64,000 nucleotides of DNA from positions 310,001 to 374,000 of the forward strand of contig BQMF02000056.1 of the NCBI GenBank assembly GCA_027922465.2, read 5' to 3'. Positions 1 to 23,100 of the stretch are shown here, piece after piece. Within the stretch, counting starts at the first letter, position 1; every line of letters begins with the position of its first letter. The notes under the pieces are model-generated. The model was not told the origin of the DNA. It made no database searches and worked only from the letters and a program-made list of their open reading frames with translations. Source of the stretch: Turritopsis dohrnii (Eukaryota > Cnidaria > Hydrozoa > Anthoathecata > Oceaniidae). Position numbers and translations under genes: made by a program.

Positions 1-795
1 AGCTACATATGAAATTTCATTAGTAATATGGGATTTGATCCCTGATATCTCATATATTTATTTTCAATATTTAAGATAAGCCAGGAAGAGGCAACAACTT
101 GAACTCCAAAATGCTGTAATTTTGAGATTCTAATGTTGTGGTCCACAGTATCAAAGGCTTTCTCAAAATTAATTAATTAGCACCCCAAAAGTGTCTAGAG
201 GTCTTTTTATCAATTAGTTTATCCCAGTAACAAACTGGAGAACCTTTCTTTTTGAAGACTGAAACAACATCAGAGATTTTTAAGATATCAGAGGAAAAGC
301 CAGAAAGATAGAATGAGCAGGTAATTCCACTATTCAGGAAACATTAAAAGGAAATATGATAGTTCTATCTAAATTTTAATTACTGTCTAACTCAATATAT
401 AAATTGAGTGAACTAGCAGAAGCAAAAGTAATCTTTTAGTTAAAATTTTGAAAAGAAACTTATTAATTCCTTTACACATTAATTCCTTTGAGGGTGCTCC
501 TATATCATGCAAGAAAAATCAAGTGAAAATGGCTATTTGTTTAGAATTGTTTTAACTGGGTTATATGTATGTACAAAGAAGATTAATATTCTAATGATGG
601 TAGAAACTTTGTTATAAACTTAACTCTCAGCTAAATAACTGGTTTGATGATAAAGGATGGGGATCCATTGAAACATAACTTCTGCATAATGCTTTTGATA
701 ATAGCAACTGGATTTGGACTGACTAAATTAATTTGAATAAGTCAAAAGAAGAGCTGCTTATTCCACAAAAGCTAATATTGTTTTTGTGTATATAG
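1..795. other. Intronic or upstream sequence, no exon seen
   Basis: This AT-rich stretch precedes the first recognisable SEC14L exon and is probably the intron between it and the missing first coding exon. No start codon followed by the short basic leader expected of SEC14L1 was found here on the plus strand. Nothing else was recognised. Confidence 0.5.
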
Positions 796-10384
<9,589 letters not shown>

Positions 10385-11305
10385 CATTTTCTGACATATC
10401 TTTAAAAAGGGAAGGAGGGAGGATGATGAATCGAGATGAAGTCAACACGTCTTATCGTCTATTCAATCGACTTTGAACTGAGGGTTGAAAAGGTTTTTTC
10501 TACATACCAGGCACGCTAAGTTCGAGGTTGCTTTTCTATTTCACGTAGTAAGTATCCAACAAAACATACTTACCCGGCATTTTATCACCATGATGAAGAG
10601 CATTTTTATTGAAATAGTGTGTATACTTCTAAAGAAATAGACTCCTTCGTAGATTTTTTCAACAAATTTGCCCACTGGGTAAGATCTAAGCAGAACTTTT
10701 AAAAGGTGGAGGTGAAGGTGAACAATTGATTTCTTGTGGAGGCTGTACGAAAATAGTTTATTTGAAGGGTTTTTCATTCCTAATGTTCTGTGATGTGTTT
10801 TAATATGGAAACATCGCATCGCTGTTTCAATGTTTGTATCCAATGTTGAAATTATTTTTATGATGACGTTACGTTTGTTTTCGTGCTTAATTTTCACGAA
10901 AATGTGACGATAATTTTGTTCACTTTTGATATTTCGCATCTGTTTGTAAAGAGTTCTATCATTGATCGTAACACAATCCAATTTTTTCACAAATTATTGT
11001 ATAGAAATTATCCTGCTTTGAAATCAAAAATATTTGTTCAAGATAACTCATTTTAAAATTGTTACGTTCACTTTTTTTGCTCGTATTTTGTCGCAGTTTA
11101 TTGTTGTCGTGAAAATAACGGCTGTGTCGGAGGTAATGGACCCAAAAATATTATGCAAAAATTATGAGCATTGAAGCGTATAAGTTATTACTTTTTTTAA
11201 TAGAAAACATTATTTAAGATGAACATTATTCACAATTTCAGATTTCCAATCTCGTGCCTAGGGCCTTTGTTTACTTTGTAACTTAACATAGTGGGGGGTT
11301 TGGGG
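10385..11305. other. SEC14L 3' flank, non-coding
   Basis: This stretch lies downstream of the SEC14L stop and probably includes its 3' UTR. One MITE copy lies within it. No coding region or clear polyadenylation signal could be assigned. Confidence 0.5.
10573..10679. mobile_element. CCCAGTGGGC MITE copy
   Basis: It starts CCCGGCATTTT, has the GATGAAGAGCATTTTTATTG and ACTCCTTCGTAG core, and ends GCCCACTGGG. It lies about 190 bp past the SEC14L stop and may be within the 3' UTR. Confidence 0.8.
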
Positions 11306-11590
11306 ATATATTATGGAACGCCGCTGCCATCATAATGTAAACTTACCTAACGAAATTCTGCCGAACACAATAAAGAACACAAAGATAAACGCAGCGAACG
11401 TAATGCAAAATTTTGATAACGTCATGAAAACGTCATGATAACATCATGAAAAATGCGCATCACACAATAATAAACTCTCACAACGTAATGATTGACTCTC
11501 ATAACCTAAAAGTTACATAACGTAATAAAGAATCCACGTAAAGAAAAGAAATTTTGACACATAAGGCAGTAACGGCGTTCCATAATATAT
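11306..11590. mobile_element. Small TIR element with TA flanks
   Basis: The inverted ends ATATATTATGGAACGCCG (left) and CGGCGTTCCATAATATAT (right) are 18 bp long. The non-coding interior is rich in AACGTAAT/AACGTCATGA motifs. The terminal TA dinucleotides would fit a TA target site, as for Tc1/mariner-type MITEs, but the family is an inference. Confidence 0.65.
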
Positions 11591-12615
11591 GGTTGCTTGA
11601 TTTTTTCTTATTCTCCCTTTGAGCTTTGAACATTTCTTTGTCTGAAATTGTGATGACTATTTAAACGTTTTTATATAATGAGATGCAACCTCTTCCCCAA
11701 TGGTCTCATCACCCTTTTTCTAGCATTAACGTTAAGAGGTCATGGGGACGAAGTTGAGTATGATACTGTGGTGATGTTTCGCGATTTTTTTTGTTTTCAG
11801 GATATAGTTTTGTTGTATATCCGGCTCATAATACTGAGAATAAAGTTTTCTATGCAAAAACTTGAGGTTGTGTATATTTTCTGAGATTTTTCTCAGTTTA
11901 GTTTCATGTCAGATAAGATGAATCTAAGAACTTGAATGCTCTGCAAGAGCTGTCCCATAGGCAACGATATAACCTCGCTTCTTCAACTAATGTTACAAGA
12001 AAGTTCCTTTCTACAACTATTTCTTCTTCTCCCTCGGGTTGTTGTTGTTATTGCAGTTGTTGAAGACGGTGCTGTCGAAGAGTAATTTGTGGTCGCTGTA
12101 GTGATAGGCATTGAAAAGATGGATATAGCTCGTTATGCTGAAAAGTGTAGTTGTTTTTGCTTAAACTGCCAGAAGAAGTGAGGTGGGAAGGACTGTTTTG
12201 TTGTTGATGATGACTTTGTTGTCTTGATCCAGCCAAAATACGTTTGAGATAATAGTATTAAGTCTTCAGCTGTGTTGTAAGTACTGGAAAGTCCATCGTC
12301 TTCCACTTCAGAAGAATAGCAACTACTATTCCATTTTTTATTTTGTTGTTTTAAAAATATTTCAAAAATGTTTTAAATATTTGTTTTAAAAATTCTTCTT
12401 GGCCAACAAGGCGATAGTAGATGGTGTGAAAAGATCATGAAAAATAACGAGATTTGATTGGCCAGTCGTCTAACACCAGGTTGTAGTGTGTCCACTTAAA
12501 TGGACTTGAAACATTTTCTTTTACGTTTCGATCATGGATAGTGAGGACGAAATGTTATGTGCTCTTGCTTTGATACTCACGAGGAAAACATAAAGTTTGA
12601 GTTCAACAAATTTAC
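11591..12615. other. Non-coding or decayed sequence downstream of the MADF exon
   Basis: On the minus strand, 12050-12330 has low-complexity Ser/Thr/Gln-rich readable stretches (acidic EVEDDG, then TTAITTTTRGRRRNS) broken by stops and frame changes. These could be remains of the second half of the MADF gene. Nothing else was recognised. Confidence 0.3.
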
Positions 12616-12796
12616 AGGGAAAGGATGGAATAGGGTGTTCATTTCCAAGTTCTTTGTCAAAATTTTCCCACGCGTTTTCAACAATGGTTACATCCTTATA
12701 ATGCTTGGAAGTTTTGTCATATAAACAAGGAAATTTCCGAACGCATTCGGTCAATTCTTCTTGTTCAGTTATATCCAACAAAGCCTTCCTACCCAT
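12616..12796 (-). CDS. MADF-domain protein, first exon or fragment
   Basis: Reading from ATG at 12796, the peptide contains EELTECVRKFPCLYDKTSKH then YKDVTIVENAWENF. This matches the first two thirds of a MADF (Myb/SANT-like) DNA-binding domain: the E-L-x-x-x-V-R-x-x-P-C-L-Y-D helix and the N-A-W helix. A possible donor follows CCATCCTTTCCCT at 12615. The rest of the domain was not found as a clean exon, so the gene may be broken. MADF proteins include transcription factors and proteins carried by Harbinger-type transposons. The repeat-rich surroundings favour the latter, but no transposase was seen. Confidence 0.55.
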
Positions 12797-13172
12797 GCTT
12801 TCAGTTTAGATCATACACACACATACGCTACAACACACTTTCGATCTTTACTTTAGAGTGAGCACAGTTTAAAACATAAGATCTTTTGAAACTGACGTTC
12901 ATTTACGTCACAGTTTGTTCGGTATTCCTTTGAAGTTTGAATTTTTGGTGAAGAACTTAATTTTTTGATTGAAAACATTTTCAATTCATTTCGCAAAAAA
13001 TTGGCGACTTTTTTTTTAGAATAACAAGAGATTACTTTCGCAAATGTGTGTCCACCCACCAGGGCAGGAATTCTTGCGAAAATAATTTCCGAAGACACTT
13101 AGCTTTAACGTCTCAAAATTTTTTGCGTCTCTTACGCCTCAAAAACGTTTACGTCTCAACTATAGCGGAGAA

Positions 13173-13413
13173 ATATACCTTTCCCGTAATTGATTGCGCA
13201 ATATTTTTATCATGCTCTACCTCGTTTTCAATATGCTATACCATGACAACCGAATCTCCCGTGCTCAATCATTAACACTATCACAATCATTACACTAATT
13301 GCTCATTACTGAAATGAGTCCCGTGCCATTCTGTTACCATATCAACCTTTGCGAAAACGAGGCGGAGTATGGTAAAAAAAGTATTGCGCAATCAATTACG
13401 GGAAAGGTGTATT
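13173..13413. repeat. Fold-back repeat with about 60-bp arms
   Basis: The left arm (13173-13229, containing CCTTTCCCGTAATTGATTGC and ending in CCTCGTTTTC) is mirrored by the right arm (13353-13413, beginning GAAAACGAGGCGG). The loop is about 120 bp. It is probably a non-autonomous element or the end of one. Confidence 0.7.
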
Positions 13414-13621
13414 GTCGTCTAAAGATGTTGACGTAACACTGGACATTTCCCCAAAGTGATACCGTCGTCGATATCATGAAGCCTAAAAGACCAATCATTC
13501 TTCTTCCTTTCATACCTATCGATATCTCTGTGGTGCAACGGTTCAAATGAGATCGTATAGTTAGAACCTTCAACGGCGCGTAGTAAAAAAGCTTCGCTGA
13601 TACAGGATTATAATTCGTCAA

Positions 13622-13728
13622 ACTGTCCGACCTCGTTTTGAGTCGATCGTTCTAAGTAGCTTAGTTGCTTAAATATTTTTGTTAATTCGTAGCAAATTAT
13701 CGCATCAAAACGAGGCGGGATAGGACAC
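13622..13728. repeat. Second small fold-back with the CCTCGTTTTGA motif
   Basis: GTCCGACCTCGTTTTGA at the left is inverted as TCAAAACGAGGCGGGATAGG at the right. The same CCTCGTTTT core ends the arms of the fold-back at 13173-13413, so the two are probably related. Confidence 0.5.
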
Positions 13729-14197
13729 TTCATCAAAATATGGGCGTTTATAAAACATTCGAGAAGGGCTATTGAGCAGATGGAACACACAGGGCGTCAT
13801 AATCATATTAGCAGTGACGGTTAGAATTCAAAGTTTCGTATTATGCACATATGTTACAAGTGATATATTGAAGTAAACCCCTAGTATATAAAACTGTACG
13901 AACGGCTTCCGAAGGTGCTTCTTGATGATATATACAGGCATCTTCGTTGCTATTACCTTGAAAAATTGACTATATGGATGTTAGTGCGAAGTGCACGAGG
14001 TGAACAAGTGGTTAATGATTTCGTTGAACTCGCAAAACTGTTCCCAATATACCTTCTTATGGCCTCTAATACTTGAACATGTTAGAGCATGTTATTGAAA
14101 ATATAATTAGCGTAGAATAGACCAACCAGTGTTTCTCCACTGGACGAACGATTGCTCCGTGCGGAAAGACGGAAGCCACTTTGGTAATGTCCATACT

Positions 14198-17100
14198 TTA
14201 AAACATCGAATCGATTTGTTTTGAAAAGTCATCAATATCCGCCATGATATCTGCCATGATGTCATCGGTCTCAGCAAATCTGGAAATAAGTGTTGGAAAT
14301 AAGCAAGCAATGAACATTGACACTTTGTATACTTAATAAAATATTCGGATCGGAAAAAATAGCCGTGTTACAAAATACTTCTTTGATGCTCTATAATTCT
14401 TTATTTCTGTAATTTTTAAAATTTTAAGTAGATGTCAAGTGCTCTAGCCACTAAACCCTCACTCCATTGAAAGTTCCAAAAGCAATTATGACATTGGAAA
14501 CGAGAATGGTTTTGGCATAACTAGAAACAATGGAGAGGTGAAATATTTATTCTGTCAGCAAATCTTCCCAGCTTCGAACTCATTGATAATTATATAACAT
14601 TTATTAGACTCCTCTTGAACGAGTCAGCGTAGAAATGTCTATAGAAATCATAATTTCAATGGAACTTCCAATGGAGATTTCAAAGTCACCACCGTACTGA
14701 CTTTTTGAGGATATTGCCCACTAACATAAGAAATGAAACTCACCCATCGTCAACTTCAACGTCTTTATCGCCAGGTAGTTGAATCGGTAGGACCGTAACA
14801 GCAGGTGGTGGCACAGCGGGCGCTTCCAATTCTACCGTTGGGGGTGGGGGCGGCAAGTTCCCTTCACTATGAGGTTCTGTTAACGATGCATCTGGAGGAG
14901 GCAGCGAAACTTCCAAGTTTGCCGGTGGAGGTGGTAAATCTTGATTGGCATTTGATGATTGCTGCAGCGGTGGGGCGTCATCAGCAGCAGTCGGTGGTGG
15001 TGGGGCGTCATCATCAGCAGTCGGTGGTGGTGGCGGTTTAAATGAGGGCATACGTGGCGAAAGTTCAGTTGCGCTCAAATCTTCTTCTGGAACCAATTCT
15101 TTGATTGAAGGACCCACAGGAGCGGCTGGAGTGACTAAAGAAAAATCCACTTTTGTAACACTTCCGTTTTTTTTATTCGATTAATTTTTGAGTGGATAAA
15201 TTTTCGTGAATGGTCATAAATTCTTTGCAAAATGGCGAAAATAAGCCATAGAAATATTGAACCACATACAGAGTTGCTATCAGTAGTCACTGCTATCATT
15301 GGTCACACACCTTTCTAAGTATAAACGCTATTAAGAAATCTGAAATGATTCCAAAAGATATAAAACATTCAAGGTGAACATATATTTTACGAAAAAAAAT
15401 ATGAAGATATCGAAACCAAGTATATATACGTACCTGTGGAGTTCTCTGACAAACTGCCTGATCTTTTGGGTGGAGCAGGTGGAGGGAGTTTTTTAGCCGC
15501 AACTGGAGGCGCAACCTTCTCTTGACCTTTATCACTGGAATTACTCATTGAGCGTGGTTTGGTGGCTGGTGGAGGTACCGGAGATTTTTTCATTGTGTTG
15601 TGGGACAAGGTATTAGTTGGTGATATTCGTTCATTCCTTCGTTCGGAATATGAGGTTCTTCGTTCTATAGTATTTGTTGGACTCTCTTCATCTTTAGCTT
15701 TTTGTTCTTGTTGTTTGAAGAAGTCTGATAAAGCAAAGAATCACTAGTTGAAGAAAAAGATTTATATACTCATAAGCTATGGTCCGAAAAGTACACATTT
15801 GACATGGACCATAGCGTTTGGCTTTTAGAAAATGGAGTGGAAGAAAAATAATACCTCTAGACTTGGATAAGAAATTTAATACCTCTAGACTTGGATATAA
15901 AAAAAATAATACCTCTAGACTTGGATGATTTCACAACCTCTTCTTGACTTCCCTGTATCAAACCACTTTCCTGATCTGAAACATTCGAAACAGGTCTAGG
16001 TTTTGGTTTTGCAGCAGGTGGAGGAGCACCTTTGGCTGGTTTAGGTGGCACAGGAACTGGTTGTTTCTTTGGTTTACTTGATACCGGTGGTGGTGGGTTT
16101 TGCTTAGCTGTATCAGCTTTCTCCTGCTCTGCACACGATGACATGGGTGTAGGATTGTCAGGGAAAAATTCTTGTACCTCTGTTGTACGAATCTTGTTAT
16201 TAAAACTTGCTGCCCTTTTTACTGGACTTTCTATTGAAGAGAAAAACAAAAAGTAAAAAGCACAAATGTTTCCTTTAAAAATAAACCAACCTAATAACAA
16301 CCATTTGTGGAATTGCGATTACGATGATCATAATCATCAACTGAGCCATTTAAGTTCCCAAGGAAACACATCTTGATTAGATACTTGAAATGGAAATTAT
16401 TTGTTTCATAACCTCCAAAAGGGGCTTACAAAGTGGCACTTGAAGTAAACACTATATGCTACATACAATGTAATATCGAAACTTATTTACATTAGCAATA
16501 TAACAACCTCCTAATTTCAGTCATTAAAAACCACAATAAACAACATTACTTTGATATTGACAATTACATAGCACACAGAACTTTTCATTAGACAATGCAA
16601 TGTAAAACCAAGAATAAAAGAACCACAACAAATTTGTTTCAAATTAAATTCATTGGAAACTTTTCTTAAATTTCTTTTTAGATAGATAGTTCTTCCTTAA
16701 AACCTCAAGACCGAAATAGAAAAAAATTAACAGAAACACAACAGAAAAGTATAAAATCGCTTTCCTGAAAAAAAAGATGACTACTAAAAACAAACCGGTC
16801 AAAATCAACCAAAATCAAAATTATATATGTATCTATTACAACTTACATTCGTACATTAAAAACTCCCTTTCTATCTTTGCTACACAAAATATTTTCAGTA
16901 TCAAAATGTTTGGTGAGCTGTCACCCTGATGTATCAACAGCAAACAGTGACTTCCTGATTAGAAAACAGATAACAATTTCAACCAAGGAGAAAGAAAACA
17001 TAAATCTCAAAAACTGTCCATCTACATCATTTTCTATTTCATCACTTAAATATGTACTCAAGGCATATTATCAATTCTTTCCAGATGTCGTACTTATAAA

Positions 17101-20100
17101 TCAGAATTCCACGCACATATGATTAGAATATAGAAATATTTTCCCGCTTAACTACATCACAACAAAAAAAATCTAACATTAAATTCTCAGAAGGACAACA
17201 TTTTGCTTTCACATTTTTAAATATTTATACGTAGCTAACAGCAGATGTACAAATTGAAGAGAGCAAGCTGTTATATTATGGGAAAAGGCCTCTTTGTTTT
17301 TGTGTTTTAGTTTGATTTTAAAATTATGGTTGTTACTAAGGGTTCCATGATTAGTTTAAAAATGAACTCTCACTAAACACTCATATAACCAAAAATCTTC
17401 TTTTTTTACTTCCAAGGTAATGTATATGTGTGATTTTTTTTCTATCAAATTATATATAAAAAGAAACTAGAGTCATTTGAATAAAAACGATAAATCTTAG
17501 GCAAAAAATACCATATTAACAACTCAATTTTTTGTGTAAAAAACACATCATCACAGGAAATTATTTAAGTAATATTATTTTGTATCAACATGATCAATTC
17601 ACATTAACATGAGAGAAATTGTGACATTGGAAAATTACAAGTTAATAAAATTGTAGAAGTAATTGAAAATATGTGGATGAAGTGCAAAAATACAAGGCAA
17701 AAAAGAGCAGTATATAAAACAGGAAATTGAAGACAATTGATTTTGCTATAAGGATCTCTTGAGCAGTTATTTCTAGATAAAACACCAGGTATTTGCTATC
17801 AGGTATTTGCTTCCAGGAAAACCAAAACAATAACAATGATAATTTAAATCCTTGTAAACATTCATTGAAAGTAGCCATTTTGTTTTAAATTTCGTTTAAC
17901 ATCATTATTGGATCCCTACAACATATTTTAACTTAGAAAGTGCAAAAACACATTCCACAGTCTTTATTTCACAAAAAGATCGATTATTTTTTTCTTCAAT
18001 TTATGATATGCTAAATTTTTCGAAATATAAGTCCTTCCGTATAATGTTTGATTTTTGCTGCATAAACTAAATATTACACCCGCAAGATCAAGTAATAACC
18101 ACCGAGTAAAGCTTGTACATTTTTCATTCATGTTCACACGTAATAACCGTGCTTAAAAGAATGTTTTATTAAACACTTCTATAAAAGGTTAAAATAATTA
18201 TCTTTGATGACTATTAAGATGAGGATTAACAAAGCATTCTACCCTCTTAAAAGACGTCTCGTCAAATAATAAAAAGAAAGCAAAATAAACACACGTGGTG
18301 TATGCCGAACAAAAAATTTTGGTAAACTTCCTCATGTAAACATTTGCCAACAATAAGCTTCGTAATACAACAGAGTTTAAAGGGTGTAACTTTGGGCAGT
18401 CGATGGGCGTTTGGAGTGCGAGGTGGTGCATAGGCGTGGACATAAGAGTGTGACAAGGTTTGGTTTGTTCGAATGAGGTCAAAGAATGTGACAATGGGTG
18501 TTAATCACATGGAAATAAAAACGTTTCTCATGTTAACAACACTGTACATGTGTGGTTCAGCAAAAATATAGGTGGAGGAGAGAGGAAGATGAAGAGTGCT
18601 TTAGGGAATAACGATAATTATAGCACATAAATCAACACGTGACATCATTCACACTTTTGATCTCCTCCTGAGTGTATAATAAAAAGAAGGAGAGAAATGA
18701 CAAAGAAAAGTTTCAACCTTGAACATCATGCAAAACAACATATTTCTTTCGCCAGTCAGGACGAAAAACAAAAAATTTCTTACTTTTAGGAAAAAAATTC
18801 TTTACAGTGAAAAATTGGTTTTAATCACAAAGATGAGAATTTCTGATAATCTACTTATGTGCCGGTGTCAAAAAACACAAAAATTAAATATAATTTGTCA
18901 AAACATTGCACTCTTCTTCGTTATGTCAAGGTGTTTACATAACAGGATAAAGCGAAACTCATTGAGAACGTAATTTCCGCTTCGTTTCATCATTCACAAG
19001 TTGTGTGACGTCATCTTAAAGCAACAATGTAAAATGGCGTGAGAAATTAAAAATAGATTTATCGTACGAATTTTCCATATTTTTCACGCATAACACATTT
19101 CACCAATGGAGAATGAAGTTACGAACATTCAATCAAAAAAAGAAAAAAAACAACAAACAAACTGGTTACTGTTCCCATGACCACGCAACAGTTTCCAGTA
19201 GACACATGCTTCAAACCTGACACAAGCAATGCTTTCACAGAAAATCATGTTTTTCTATAAAAGTATTTTCCTTTCATGAAAATCTGACGAACAATAAAAA
19301 AAACATGTCGAAGCATGCATGTGGTCAAAGAAAAATAAACTAATAAGAGAGTACTTTCAGTTTTAGGAAAGCTTCAAAAAGCAGAGAACAAAAGTAACAG
19401 TGTAACAGTCAATGAAGTTTCAAAAAAATAACAAAACAAAAATAAATAAATAAAGAGATTCAGTACTAGTTCGAATCCTTGATAACTCGAAGTTTTGCAA
19501 CTCGGACAGTTTTCAGGTCCTCCTTTTACTCAATCTGTACTTGCAGTTTCTTCGAGGTTCGAGTTATCAAGAATTGGACTGAGAAGTCAATGTTCTACTT
19601 GTTTAACCCGTCGCAACTGTCAAGTCATAGATATGTGTCGGTACTCTCACGTCGTTAGTGACGGCAAGAACAAACTAGCCGCTTTAGTTTGAGGGTTAGG
19701 AAGAGAGACTTCTACCTGCGACAGCTATATCAAGGACGGCTGTAAGTTCCAATTCATTTAATCTCTGAACAGCTAACAACAGTTTCTTCTGGTGCCCTTT
19801 CTTTTTTACGTCAATCATTTCTAAATCGTTCATGTCGAGGTCTTTTATGAAGTCGATGTCGTCAAAACCGCCTTCGACGAAGTTCGGCTCATACTGTCGG
19901 AGATTTAACTGACCAAGCCAGGATCCCACGTCACGCTACATTGGAAAAAGGAATATCATTTCAACATGGTAGCATAGAGAGGGGAATTCAGCAAAATAAC
20001 ATTTGAAATATTAACCGGTTTGTGATTGGAGAGCTGATCGGTAAAAGGAAGCTTTGCAATTTCTCCCAACAGCTTTTTTCTATGGCCAGCTTTCGTTACC

Positions 20101-23100
20101 CCAATTATATCCAGGTCCTAAGAGATGAATACAAATTTGTAAAGAACGTAAGGACACTACGAAGAAGTGCCTTTCCATTGAAACAGTACGTATATTTGTG
20201 TTGCTTTCTGTAAAAATGTACTCCTCACCAGTGATTTTCTTAGATAGTAAAAACCTTTACAACAACTGTTTAGACAGTATTTTGCCCTGTACAGCGATGC
20301 GGAAGATAATATTTGTGACCGGTGGTTGATGGAATGAATGAATGATCCAGTTCTGTTTACACCCGGAGCCACTTTCCCAGTGGAGATATTCATTGAAAAG
20401 TCTCTGCGAAAGAGCGGATTTCTATTGAAATATACATACTATTCCAATAAAAATGCTCTCCGTCGCAGTGATATTTTATCGGTTTTGCCTACCGGATTAC
20501 TAGCAGCATATCATCTTATTAAGAATACCTTATTCGTACTAATTTGGCGAGCAGAAAATTTGGCGAATTTGGCGTTTTGGGTCTGAAATCGCCAAATTAA
20601 GTGCTCGCCAAATTTATTTTTTTTCGCTCGTCGCCAAATTTAATGCTCGCCAAATTTAATTTTTTTTCGTTCATCACCAAATTAAATGCAATTTTTTCAG
20701 TCACCAAAAAAAAGTAAAAAAAATTGAATACGCCATTTCTAAAGACAAGCTTTGAGACAATATATACGCAATGTGACGGTTTTCCGGAAAAAAATAATTT
20801 CGCCTCTGCGCGTGCGTAGCCTTACGTCAAATATATAGGAAAAACCGTGTAAAAAAAGTTAAATATATCATTGCCTAAATTAGAAGTGGTATGCACAGCG
20901 CCGATTATAATAATTTTTTATCTTTATAAACGTTTGACACGGGCGGGAGCGATGCGTCGTTTTGAGAAATTCAACAGTAAAAAGTTTCCCCGTGTAAAAA
21001 CTTTTTACTGTTGCATTTCTCAAAACGACGCATCGCTCACACCCGTGTCGAACATTTATAGAAATAAAAAGTTATCATAATCGGCGCTGTGCATACCACT
21101 TCTAATTTAGGGAGTGAAATATTTAACTTTTTTTAAACGGTTTTTCCTACATATATTTGACGTAAGGCTACGCAGAGGCGGCACTATTTTTTAATCTAAC
21201 GTCATTATTAAAATGTCGTAAGATTTCAGTTCATCGTGAAAAGAGAAAGAGGTGATTACGAAACATAAAATGTAGATTTTGACACAGACACAAAAAAAAC
21301 CTCATGTCACGATGGATGAAGTGGCTGCTGTGTTTGTTGGTTAAGATGGCGCATAGCAAAGGGCAATAGGTGGGAATTTTGTTCTTTCAGTCTTTAATGA
21401 TAATGGGTGGTAAACAAAGCTGCCTTGGCGTGTAGTGAAAAATAAAAACGCCAAAGGAAATATGAATGACTCTTATAAAACTCGATTACCCAAGCAAATT
21501 TATTCACAGACATCATTTTCGACGACGAAGAATAATAAGCTATATCGATGGTACAATTATATACTAGATTTGTAAATACTACTTGTTGTTGTTTGTATTT
21601 GAAAACATGTTCTCGTTGGTTATTTTAAATTGCTTGTTTTATTTGAATTGTCATTGCCAAATGAACCCATGCAAATTTAAAGAAAATCTTTCCCTTCGCC
21701 AAATTAAATGCTCGCCAAATTTAAGTAAAAATCACCATCGCCAAATTAAATGCTTGCCAAAAAAATCATTTTGGTCCATCGCCAAATTAAATGCTCGCCA
21801 AAATTAGTACGAATAAGGTAATACATACAAGTCTTGAAACAGGCTGGATCAGTTGCAAGTCAACCAGAAGAACCACAATAACTTTCTGGATGGGTTCCCA
21901 GTGGGCAAAATCGTAAAAAAATTCACTGCGATGAAGAGCATTTTCATTGAAATAGTGTGTTTATTTCTTTAGAAATGCACTCCATCGCGTTTACTTTTCA
22001 ACAAATTTGGTCACTGGGGTTATTTGAATACTCCAATAAAAGATCGGTCGATAAGATAGACAAATAGAAATTCAGTGGTTTAAAAATACAAAGGAATAAC
22101 CTCTGGTGTGATAGCATGAATGCTGATCATGTCGAAACCATGAGCGATGAAGTTGTCATAGTAACAGTTCAACTTCATCTCCGCTAACCAGTTCAGCATC
22201 TCATGATCTCGCTAAAATAAAAAAAGAAAACAACTATTTACCAGATATTTATCAGTGAGTAAATTTGTCAAAAAATCACTGCGAAGGAGTGCATTTCTTA
22301 AGAAATATACACATTATTTCAATAAAAATGCTTATCATCGCAGTGACTTTTGACGACGAAAAGAAAACAAACCTTCGACAACCTTGGCGAGGACTGAAGT
22401 TGAAAATTTCCTGAAATAGGAAAAGAAACATTCAAAATGGTACACAAAGCTGTGTATGCATAACTGGGCTTCCAATCGTAAAACAAATCCGTCTGAACAT
22501 ACGATTAACTTTACATACCGTTTTTGTCATGGATACCATTATGGAATTGAAAATTGGGTGATCGAGGTGAACCTGGTGATAAGGAACCTAAACAACAAAA
22601 GTAACCATGGCGACTATTATGTAGATAACATAGGGTAAACAAGCGAAAAATATTTACCTTCGTTCAGAACAGGAGTGTTCTCGTAAACAGCCCGATTTCT
22701 TTGTTTCACACTTGCATTGCTTTGAATTCCTTCAGAGCTGAAGCTCACATTTTCCGTTGTTTCACTCGATTGTCGACGATATTGAGCACTGCCAGGGAGT
22801 GTTAGTGAACGTTTGATTGGTAGCTGTGGAGGAGGGCTATCTTTCGATACGTTTTCGTATATATTGTGTTTTTGATCGACAGTGGAAAAATGAATACGTG
22901 TACCAGTTCCATGAATCTTGTTGCCCCTGACAACACTTTCGTCGTGGCTTTTACTTTTCAATAAGGTTGGGTTTACATGATGGCTTCCAGACGGTATATT
23001 TGCATAAAGTTTGCCATGTCCATCAGTCTGTTCTGCAAAATACACCGTGGAGTAGTTCGTTGGATTGTCTTCATTGTTTTGTTTTGGTGACGATGGAACA

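Noticed and set aside
10541..10990. A 149-codon minus-strand frame downstream of SEC14L
   Set aside because: Its end is made from the MITE at 10573-10679. The rest is low-complexity AT-rich sequence with no similarity recognised.
14805..15184. Plus-strand open frames rich in Gly/Ser and Arg/Ala opposite the CASKIN proline-rich exons
   Set aside because: They are complements of CCA/CCG proline codons. The minus strand has matching splice sites and phase.
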